A DNA stretch of 25,494 nt from Bacteroidales bacterium (GTDB taxonomy: Bacteria; Bacteroidota; Bacteroidia; Bacteroidales; SM23-62): the NCBI GenBank assembly GCA_016783865.1, contig JADHVS010000043.1, positions 1 to 25,494 on the forward strand, written 5' to 3'. A program made the position numbers and the translations under genes. Shown piece by piece: positions 15,764 to 22,983 of the stretch. Each line of letters starts with the position of its first letter. Position 1 is the stretch's first letter. The notes beneath the pieces were generated by a model. The model did no database searches. It was not told the origin of the DNA and saw only the letters and a program-made list of their open reading frames with translations.

Positions 15764-17842
15764 ATGATCCCAACAGTAGAAGACGTTAAAAGCTCTCCGC
15801 TTGTTCACAGGTTGGGGGATTATTTTAATCCTCCGGGTCTCACCAATTTTTGGGGTTGCTCTCAGGTTGACCGTGATATAACCGGGGTTAGAAATATTAC
15901 CTATCCGCCGTTCAGTTGTTCTGATGTTGCAACGTGTGTATTGTACCTGAACGGAAGATATTTCCCCTCTTTGGGTTGTCCGATCACGTATGTGTGGTAC
16001 CCTGATCGAATAGAAAGAATCGCAGAGTACCAGGAAATGGTACTAACATCCATTACGGCAATGGTGCCTAATGAAAAGATCACTTTGGTTCAACTGACTG
16101 TAGAGAGCAAGAGTGGTAAAAGCCGGGAAATTGATTTACGGTTTCGCACACAGGGGACAGTAACAAAAAGGATTGAGTCTTGGATGGAAGTTCTTTCACC
16201 ATTGGAGATAGATAACGAATTTGAGATAGATGCCAGTAATAATATGATCATTCATAAGGCAAAAGGGAGTACTGCTTTTTCGATACATGGGTTGCATCCA
16301 AAGGCAGAAAAAATTAATGAGTATGGATTTGGTATTAAAACTTGTCTTAGTGCTGGTGAAGCTAAAACTTGGACACTTATTCACGTCGTTGGTGAAACGT
16401 TATCAGAAGTACAAAATAGTTATTCCAAGATGGTTAGGGAAATTAATACAGTGTTTGACGACATCCGAGAATACTGGAATGATGAACTTAAGGCTGTGTT
16501 TACCCCTGGGAATTCCCGGTATTCAGGATTTTTACCCACATTGGTAACAGATGATGATGATATTCTTCGTCTCTACCATACAGGGATTCTAGGTGTAATC
16601 TATTTTAAGCGGGATAATCCCTATTCTGTTTACGGACGGGCATACGACACCCTTATGCCCAAGCACTGGCAAACGGTCACTTTCCTTTGGGATTATTCCC
16701 TGAGTTCTTTGGTGCACGCCATTTTGGATCCTATAGTAATGCGGAAATATCTGGAGTGCTGGATGCAAATGGATATTCATAAGCATTTTGGGACTGAATA
16801 TCTTAAGGGCAATCCAGTGGGTCCTTGGTACTCGGTGAATAATTTTGCGATGTTGTGTATCGCGAATGATTATCTAAGGTGGAGTGGGCATACTGATTGG
16901 TTAAAAAAAGAAATTACATCGAAACGAGAAGGCAATAAGAGTGACAATCTGATTTGGCAGACCTTATACGATTATTCCTTGAATTGGTTGAATTATCAAA
17001 CGGAGGATGGTATAGCGGATTATGGAGGGATAAATAACCTGTTGGAGTGCGTCAGTTCTTATATACACGGAGTTGTCAGTTTAAATGCGGCCAATGTTTT
17101 CAATATGCGTTTTATATTGCAGTTATTAAAGATTCTTGGTGAAGAAAAATTAGGTAAAAAACTGGTTCGTGAAGTTACATCTCTATTAAAAACTCTTCAA
17201 AAACTGTATGTTGATGGGAAGGGGTATTGGTACTCGCGCTTCCCGGATGGAAAGTTTGTTGAAGTCAAGCACTGTTATGATTTTATCACCGTTCTAAATA
17301 CTATTCCTGACGATCTGTCGAGTAAACAAAAATTGGAAATTTCAAAATTTTTTGTGAATGAGCTGAAGACACCAACCTGGATGAGAGCATTATCAGACCG
17401 TGACAATGACGCTATATTCAGTCTCCGACCGGATCACCAGTGGAACGGTGCTTATCCAGCTTGGCCAGCACAAGCAGTAACAGGGCTTTATAACATAGGT
17501 CAAACGGATCTGGCGTTCACTTGGCTTAAAAGTATGGCTTCAACAGCAAATCAGGGTCCCTTTGGCCAGGCACATTTTATAGAAAGTATGATGAATCCGG
17601 ACTCAGGTGGTGCGAGAAAAGCTCCAAATGAGTATCCCTACATGTGCGATTGGGCCTGTTCATCTGGAGGTGCTTGGGCAAGAATAATTATAGAATCAAT
17701 ATTTGGGGTGAAAGCAACTTTGAATAATGGGATAACTGCGGAACCAAATTTTGGAGCATTTGATAGAAATGCTGAGCTTAACAATCTCCATTATCAGGGT
17801 GATCTGTATAACGTTAATAGAAATGGAATAAAGAAAATATAA
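15764..17842 (+). CDS. Cytoplasmic (alpha/alpha)6-barrel glycosidase-like protein
   Basis: This 692-residue protein has no signal peptide. The first 250 residues are a beta-sandwich-like domain, and the rest is helical with 'TVTFLWDYSLSSLVHA' near 305-320, where W309-D310 is the WD motif that in GH63/GH37-type and MGH1-like enzymes carries the general acid. Further barrel landmarks are 'GPWYSVNNFAMLCIANDYLRWSG', 'DHQWNGAYPAWPAQAVTGLY' and a closing 'NEYPYMCDWACSSGGAW'. I place it in the (alpha/alpha)6 glycosidase superfamily but cannot give a family number or substrate. I chose the ATG at 15764 because the purine-rich GGAAAGGGGAG (15749-15759) sits just before it; the alternative TTG at 15746 would put that site inside the gene. 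It lies between the cytoplasmic propeller and the esterase genes. Confidence 0.75.
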   Translation: MIPTVEDVKSSPLVHRLGDYFNPPGLTNFWGCSQVDRDITGVRNITYPPFSCSDVATCVLYLNGRYFPSLGCPITYVWYPDRIERIAEYQEMVLTSITAMVPNEKITLVQLTVESKSGKSREIDLRFRTQGTVTKRIESWMEVLSPLEIDNEFEIDASNNMIIHKAKGSTAFSIHGLHPKAEKINEYGFGIKTCLSAGEAKTWTLIHVVGETLSEVQNSYSKMVREINTVFDDIREYWNDELKAVFTPGNSRYSGFLPTLVTDDDDILRLYHTGILGVIYFKRDNPYSVYGRAYDTLMPKHWQTVTFLWDYSLSSLVHAILDPIVMRKYLECWMQMDIHKHFGTEYLKGNPVGPWYSVNNFAMLCIANDYLRWSGHTDWLKKEITSKREGNKSDNLIWQTLYDYSLNWLNYQTEDGIADYGGINNLLECVSSYIHGVVSLNAANVFNMRFILQLLKILGEEKLGKKLVREVTSLLKTLQKLYVDGKGYWYSRFPDGKFVEVKHCYDFITVLNTIPDDLSSKQKLEISKFFVNELKTPTWMRALSDRDNDAIFSLRPDHQWNGAYPAWPAQAVTGLYNIGQTDLAFTWLKSMASTANQGPFGQAHFIESMMNPDSGGARKAPNEYPYMCDWACSSGGAWARIIIESIFGVKATLNNGITAEPNFGAFDRNAELNNLHYQGDLYNVNRNGIKKI

Positions 17843-17860
17843 GGGTGATTAACGCTTAAA

Positions 17861-19045
17861 TTGAAAATCGAATTTAACACTGTAATAAAAAATGTATCTG
17901 AAACGACGAATCATAAAGTGCGTCAAAAAATAGTGGATGAATTTATTCGATCAAAGGTCAAAGAAGTATTTCCCATTTTCGAGACAAAAGAGGATGTATT
18001 ATTTATTTATAAAGGAGATGGGAATCCGTCTATCATTGGAGATATGACGAACTGGGAGCGAGTAATTCCTTATGAAAGTATCAACGGCACCGATTTAAAG
18101 TTCTTACGTTTGAGACTAGATGAAAATGCTCGATTAGAATACGGCATTATTTTGGATGATCCAGAGTTGATTTCACCAGATCCATTTAATCTGTTTGTTA
18201 TTTGGAACGGATTTGGTCCGCATTCAGAGCTGGCTATGCCGGGATATAAACGAAACCCTATTTTTAATGACTATCTTTACGGGGAAAAAGGGGAAATACA
18301 AGGTCTTATAGAACTGAAATCCCCCAAAGGTGCCTTGCCGTATCCACATCAGGTTCACGTTTATTTACCTCCTGACTATAAAGGGGCGAATAGAAGCTAT
18401 CATAGTGTTTATTTTCAGGATGGGTTGGATTATGTGGAGTTCGCTGTTGTTCCTCATTTGATTACTGAATTAATAATATTGGGGGAAATCGAGCCGTTAG
18501 TTGCTGTTTTTGTTACCCCTCCCAACAGGTATCTACAGGATATGCCAAATCGAATGACAGAATATGGATTGAACGATAATTATGTACACTTTTTCACAAG
18601 AGAACTTGTCCCTATGATTGAAAAGCGGTTTCGAGTAAAAAATGAACCGGAAAAGAGATTGGTGGTGGGTGATTCATTTGGCGGATTAATTTCATTATAT
18701 ATAGCATTTAGAGAGTCAAATGTATTCAGATTAGTCTATAGTCAATCTGGATACCATTCATTTAAAGATGGGCAATTAATTAACTTGTTTGAACAATCCC
18801 CTGCAAAATTGATTCGCATTTATAATGATGTTGGATTATACGAGGAGAAAGTAGGGACGGGAATGCTTCCCGATCGAGAGACGGATTTTTTAAAGGCAAA
18901 TCGCGACCTTTATTCAGTACTTAAAAAAAAGGGGTATGATGTGGTTTATCGTGAGTATCCTGAAGGCCACACGTGGGGAAATTGGCGTACACACCTCATT
19001 GATGCATTGATTCACTTTTTCCCTGGGAAAAATCATGAGCATTAG
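17861..19045 (+). CDS. Esterase-like alpha/beta hydrolase with N-terminal E-set domain (enterochelin-esterase/CE1-like)
   Basis: This 394-residue cytoplasmic protein starts with TTG. Residues about 45-115 look like an immunoglobulin-like E-set/CBM48-type domain ('VLFIYKGDGNPSIIGDMTNW'), as in Fes-type esterases. Residues 145-390 are an alpha/beta hydrolase: 'QVHVYLPPDYKG' strand, 'YFQDGLDYVEF', nucleophile S272 in GDSFGG, and H370 in 'PEGHTWGNW'. CE1-type enzymes remove acetyl or feruloyl groups from sugars; Fes-type enzymes cleave siderophore esters. With sugar genes on both sides, de-esterification of imported sugars is the better reading. It overlaps the ROK kinase gene by 11 bases, so the two are translationally coupled. 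Confidence 0.85.
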   Translation: MKIEFNTVIKNVSETTNHKVRQKIVDEFIRSKVKEVFPIFETKEDVLFIYKGDGNPSIIGDMTNWERVIPYESINGTDLKFLRLRLDENARLEYGIILDDPELISPDPFNLFVIWNGFGPHSELAMPGYKRNPIFNDYLYGEKGEIQGLIELKSPKGALPYPHQVHVYLPPDYKGANRSYHSVYFQDGLDYVEFAVVPHLITELIILGEIEPLVAVFVTPPNRYLQDMPNRMTEYGLNDNYVHFFTRELVPMIEKRFRVKNEPEKRLVVGDSFGGLISLYIAFRESNVFRLVYSQSGYHSFKDGQLINLFEQSPAKLIRIYNDVGLYEEKVGTGMLPDRETDFLKANRDLYSVLKKKGYDVVYREYPEGHTWGNWRTHLIDALIHFFPGKNHEH

Positions 19046-19955
19046 AATGAGGTTAGGTATCGATTTTGGTGGGACGAATTTCAAGTCTGGTGTTTTTTCC
19101 GAAAATGGTGAAATAATATCCTTCTCTGAAACAAAATTGTCGGATTTAACAAAAAGTGGTGATTTATTAGATAACATTCTTTTGCATACTAAAGATTTTG
19201 TTAGGGATTTAGGAGTTGAGAAGGGAGGCTTTGCCACCAAGGGACTGGTGGATATGGATGAAGGGAAGATAGTGGATGATATTGGTGCTGGAGCACTTTT
19301 AGCTGGGAAAAATCTGAGAGAGGAATTCAGCAATTACCTTGGCATTCCCTTTATTATTGAAAATGACACAAGAGCGTACGCTTGGGGCGAATGGAAATTT
19401 GGGGCCGGGAAAGGTTCAAGCTTGATGGTATGTATGACATTAGGGACAGGAGTGGGCTGTTCGCTTGTTTTAAATGGAAGACCATACGAGGGATCTGATC
19501 CCCTTGGGGGTCTGCTGGGTGGTCACATCAGTATTAATAAAAATGGACCAAAATGTTCTTGTGGTAGCAGGGGTTGTCTTGAGTTGTATTGTTCATCTCC
19601 TGCTTTATATAAAATCATCCATAAAGTTCATCCTGAACTCAGGAAGGAAGAAGACTTATTACCAACATATTTTAATTTGGTTCGTGAGCAGGGAAAGCCT
19701 TATTCAATGATATTAAGAAAATTTCAGGAAAATCTGGCTATCGGTATCGTAAATGTAATTCACGCTTATGGTCCGGATACTGTCGTGATAGGTGGCGGAA
19801 TTATGAACAGTGCAGACGTTATTTTACCTGGTTTGATCAAATTAGTTGATAAAATGGCTTGGACTTACCCAAGAGGAAAGGTAAAAATTCTGCAATCAAG
19901 GTTGGGAAACAAAGCGGCAACTATTGGTGTGGCTTTTCATCCGAAATTGGGTTAA
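19035..19955 (+). CDS. ROK-family sugar kinase
   Basis: This 306-residue cytoplasmic kinase phosphorylates a hexose such as glucose, mannose, fructose or N-acetyl sugar using ATP. The phosphate-binding loop is 'GIDFGGTN' at residues 8-15, and the catalytic pair is 'ENDTRAYAWGEW' with D111. The ATP site includes 'TLGTGVGCSLV' at 135-145. The zinc motif is complete: H164 in GGHISI, then C174, C176 and C181 in 'CSCGSRGC'. There is no N-terminal helix-turn-helix, so it is an enzyme and not a NagC-type repressor. It precedes a mannose-6-phosphate-isomerase-like gene, which would make a kinase-isomerase pair feeding glycolysis at fructose-6-phosphate. Exact sugar specificity cannot be read. Confidence 0.93.
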   Translation: MSIRMRLGIDFGGTNFKSGVFSENGEIISFSETKLSDLTKSGDLLDNILLHTKDFVRDLGVEKGGFATKGLVDMDEGKIVDDIGAGALLAGKNLREEFSNYLGIPFIIENDTRAYAWGEWKFGAGKGSSLMVCMTLGTGVGCSLVLNGRPYEGSDPLGGLLGGHISINKNGPKCSCGSRGCLELYCSSPALYKIIHKVHPELRKEEDLLPTYFNLVREQGKPYSMILRKFQENLAIGIVNVIHAYGPDTVVIGGGIMNSADVILPGLIKLVDKMAWTYPRGKVKILQSRLGNKAATIGVAFHPKLG

Positions 19956-19978
19956 AAACAATTGTTAAATATAAATAT

Positions 19979-21823
19979 ATGAAAGGGAAATTAACAGATC
20001 CATTCATTGCTCCGTTACCTCAGGATGCTACCGAGTATCCCCGGGGATTATATAATTGCTTTCCGGTATTTACACCTACCAAAGGTGATATATTTGAGGG
20101 ATATGGTAAGCTTGCAAAAATAATTGAAGATGAGTTAACCAAGGGTCTAAGAGTTTTGGTTATCGATGGATATCATGGTGTTGATTGGGATAGTTACAGG
20201 AATCATCTATCGGTAAAATTGATGGAACATAACATTGACTCAAGTTGGATTCAAATGAGATATTATATGGTAACTCCTGAAGAAATCCATAGACGAGTTG
20301 AGCCATTTTTGGGTGGGGATGATCCTTTGTTCGGTACTCATTTTCCTCTTGGGCCAGAAATATTTTTTAATCCTCAAAAGTTAGCTGAATTGAGAATTAA
20401 GACTTCTATTGCCAGAGAAAAGGATCAAGGAGAATTAACAATCATCTATGGTACGGGAGCTGGATTGATTGAACTCTGGGATTCCATTTGGTATATGGAT
20501 ATTCCAAAAGATGTTATTCAGAACAGAGCGAGAACTGGAGAATTTCAGAACTTCGGAGAAATTGAAACCACTTCATTCAGTGATTTTTACAAGCGTTCAT
20601 ACTTTGTTGACTGGCCGGTACTAAATCGTTTGAAATGCAAGTTGTTACCAGAAATTAATTATCTTATTGATCTTCAAGTTGTAGAAAATCCTGTGGTAAT
20701 ATCTGGCAACGATTTTAGAGAATCATTGTACGAAATATCTGAGTCACCATTCAGGGTTCGTCCTTGGTTCTTCCCAGGTCCCTGGGGAGGGAAATATATG
20801 CAAGGGCATATAGGTCTCAATCCAGATAAGCCTAACTTTGCTTGGTCTTTTGAATTGATTTCTCCTGAAAATGGAATTGTTTTGAATAAAAATGGTAAAA
20901 ATTTAGAGTTTTCATTTGATTATTTAATGTATCAAGAAAACAAGAGGGTGTTGGGAGAAAATGCAGCCAGAAAGTTTAAATATCAGTGGCCTATTCGGCT
21001 TGACTATCTCGATACTATCAATGGTGGGAATTTATCGGTCCAGTGTCATCCAAGACCAAAATACATCAGGGAACGTTTTGGTGAAACATACACTCAGGAT
21101 GAAGCTTACTATATCTCAAATGCTAAACCCAATGCAAAAGTTTATATAGGATTGACTGAAAACTGTGATCCGATAGAATTTCGCAAGAAACTTGAAAGAT
21201 CTGAACAGAATGTTAAAGGAATTGACATAGATAAATTTGTGAATAGTGTACCTTCTAAACCCCATGATATGTTTTTAATCCCCAATGGGACTGTCCACTG
21301 TAGTGGAGAAGGGAACTTGGTTCTTGAAATTAGTGCCACCCCATATATTTTTACTTTTAAAATGTATGATTATCTAAGAGTAGATTTAGATGGGAAACTA
21401 CGTACATTGAATATTGAAAGAGCGTTTGAAAATATACGATTTGAGCGAAGGGAGAAGTTTATAAAAGACAATTATTTGGTAAAGCCAAAATTGTTACAGA
21501 AGGGAGATGATTGGAAAGAATATGAGTTGTATAATCGTCCAGAAACCTTCTATCATGTTAATCGTATTGAGTTTTATAAAGAGTTTGAGATTTCAATGGA
21601 AGGGAAGGCTTTTGCAATAAATTGTGTTGAAGGCGAAACTGTGAAGATTATATCAAAAAATGAACGGGAGGTTACTTTATCTCTTTTTGAATCTATGGTG
21701 ATCCCAGCGGCCACGGAGAAAGTTAAAATTGTGAATATGGGGAAAGGATTATGTAAATTGATTATGGTTTTTATCCGTAAAGGTATAGGTGGAATTGAGG
21801 TATTAAATAGACCATGGGACTGA
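19979..21823 (+). CDS. Class I mannose-6-phosphate isomerase-like protein with degenerate kinase-like N-terminal region
   Basis: This protein of about 614 residues has two halves. From about 260 on it matches type I phosphomannose isomerase cupins: 'PWGGKYMQG', the metal-ligand motif SVQCH with Q355 and H357, E375 in 'QDEAYYI', and H440 in 'LIPNGTVHCSGEGN', followed by 'LEISATPYIFTFKMYDYLRVDLDGK'. All four expected metal ligands are present. The first 240 residues, including 'LRVLVIDGYHGVDWDS' and 'LTIIYGTGAGLI', resemble the kinase-like N-terminal half known in long Bacteroidetes members, but there is no intact Walker A lysine. It would convert mannose-6-phosphate or a similar aldose phosphate to the ketose. 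The open frame extends upstream to 19859 inside the ROK gene. I chose the ATG at 19979, which leaves 23 bases between genes, although no clear ribosome site is visible. Confidence 0.85.
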   Translation: MKGKLTDPFIAPLPQDATEYPRGLYNCFPVFTPTKGDIFEGYGKLAKIIEDELTKGLRVLVIDGYHGVDWDSYRNHLSVKLMEHNIDSSWIQMRYYMVTPEEIHRRVEPFLGGDDPLFGTHFPLGPEIFFNPQKLAELRIKTSIAREKDQGELTIIYGTGAGLIELWDSIWYMDIPKDVIQNRARTGEFQNFGEIETTSFSDFYKRSYFVDWPVLNRLKCKLLPEINYLIDLQVVENPVVISGNDFRESLYEISESPFRVRPWFFPGPWGGKYMQGHIGLNPDKPNFAWSFELISPENGIVLNKNGKNLEFSFDYLMYQENKRVLGENAARKFKYQWPIRLDYLDTINGGNLSVQCHPRPKYIRERFGETYTQDEAYYISNAKPNAKVYIGLTENCDPIEFRKKLERSEQNVKGIDIDKFVNSVPSKPHDMFLIPNGTVHCSGEGNLVLEISATPYIFTFKMYDYLRVDLDGKLRTLNIERAFENIRFERREKFIKDNYLVKPKLLQKGDDWKEYELYNRPETFYHVNRIEFYKEFEISMEGKAFAINCVEGETVKIISKNEREVTLSLFESMVIPAATEKVKIVNMGKGLCKLIMVFIRKGIGGIEVLNRPWD

Positions 21824-21875
21824 ATGCACATGTTAATTTTAGAGAGTTCAGTAATTTTAAAGGGTTAATCTTCTG

Positions 21876-22964
21876 ATGGGTAAGGTATCTCTGAAAAATT
21901 TAAATAAAAGTTATGGTGATACTCAGGCTCTTCACGATGTGAGTTTGGACATCAGGGATGGGGAATTTTTAGTGCTGTTAGGGCCGTCTGGATGTGGGAA
22001 GTCAACTACATTAAGATTAATTGCAGGCTTGGAAACAATCACATCTGGGGATATAACCATTGATGACAGGATTGTGAATAAAGTATCACCGAAGGATAGA
22101 GATATTGCTATGGTATTTCAGAATTATGCTCTTTACCCTCATAAGAATGTTTTTGACAATATCGCTTTTGGTTTAAAATTGAGGAAGTTTAACAAGAGTG
22201 ACATCAAACAAAGAGTTGAGGAAGTTGCTGACATATTGGGAGTTAAATCACTGTTAAGACGTCATCCCAGGCAGTTATCTGGAGGTGAGCTCCAGCGGGT
22301 GGCTTTAGGTCGTGCTATAGTGAGAAAACCCGCTGTGTTTTTGTTTGATGAACCGTTATCAAATCTTGATGCGAAGCTTCGTGTTCAAATGAGAGCGGAG
22401 ATTAAAAAACTTCACAGAAAATTGGCTACCACGATGATATATGTCACACACGATCAGGTAGAAGCTATGACTATGGGTAACCGAATTGCTGTTTTGAATG
22501 AAGGACAAATTATGCAAGTGGGCACCCCATCTGAGATTTTTAATAAGCCGTTGAATAAGTTTGTAGCTGAATTTATCGGATCACCTTCTATGAATTTTTT
22601 TGGAGTAGTTGTGCATAGGGATGGTGGTCTATGGCTGGATGAAGGTGGTATTAAATTTGAAGTTCCTCAAACGTTTATTTCAATGCTGATGCCATTTGTT
22701 GGTCAGAGGTTTGTGATGGGTGTCCGACCGGAACATTTTACAATTACGAAAGATGGTGCTGATATTCAAGCATCCTTAGATGATACTGAGATGATAGGTA
22801 GCCAGTCATTGCTGTATCTTAAAACCAGAGAGAGCCAATTTACTATACAAACGAATACCTCACAAAAATGGCAACGCGGTCAGACAATTGATTGCCGGAT
22901 TAATCGTAACCATATTCACTTCTTTGACCCCGAGTCCGGAGTGAGAATAGGTTTAAACGATTAA
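21876..22964 (+). CDS. Sugar ABC transporter ATP-binding protein, MalK/UgpC/MsmK type
   Basis: This 362-residue cytoplasmic ATPase drives the importer. Walker A is GPSGCGKSTT at 36-45, the Q-loop is at Q82 in MVFQNYALYPH, the signature is LSGGELQR at 134-141, Walker B is VFLFDEP at 154-160, and the switch histidine is H192 in VTHDQ. Residues 235-362 form the TOBE/MalK-type regulatory domain ('RPEHF', 'DTEMIGSQSLLYLKTRESQ'). A full-length C-terminal domain is typical of sugar importers. It is likely the partner of the permeases at 11773 and 12696 despite lying 8 kb away, because no other ATPase is in the window. It starts 52 bases after the isomerase-like gene. Confidence 0.96.
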   Translation: MGKVSLKNLNKSYGDTQALHDVSLDIRDGEFLVLLGPSGCGKSTTLRLIAGLETITSGDITIDDRIVNKVSPKDRDIAMVFQNYALYPHKNVFDNIAFGLKLRKFNKSDIKQRVEEVADILGVKSLLRRHPRQLSGGELQRVALGRAIVRKPAVFLFDEPLSNLDAKLRVQMRAEIKKLHRKLATTMIYVTHDQVEAMTMGNRIAVLNEGQIMQVGTPSEIFNKPLNKFVAEFIGSPSMNFFGVVVHRDGGLWLDEGGIKFEVPQTFISMLMPFVGQRFVMGVRPEHFTITKDGADIQASLDDTEMIGSQSLLYLKTRESQFTIQTNTSQKWQRGQTIDCRINRNHIHFFDPESGVRIGLND

Positions 22965-22983
22965 TTGTCAATTGTCGGGTGAG

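Noticed and set aside
18914..19333. 139-codon minus-strand frame opposite the esterase and kinase genes
   Set aside because: It lies wholly antisense to two well-supported genes with complete motifs; its composition is low-complexity Ser/Pro/Lys with no recognisable domain.
19859..19978. Upstream extension of the isomerase-like gene inside the ROK kinase gene
   Set aside because: The extra 40 residues are basic and low-complexity, lie in an alternative frame of the kinase gene, and have no match to the family start; an in-frame ATG at 19979 fits better.
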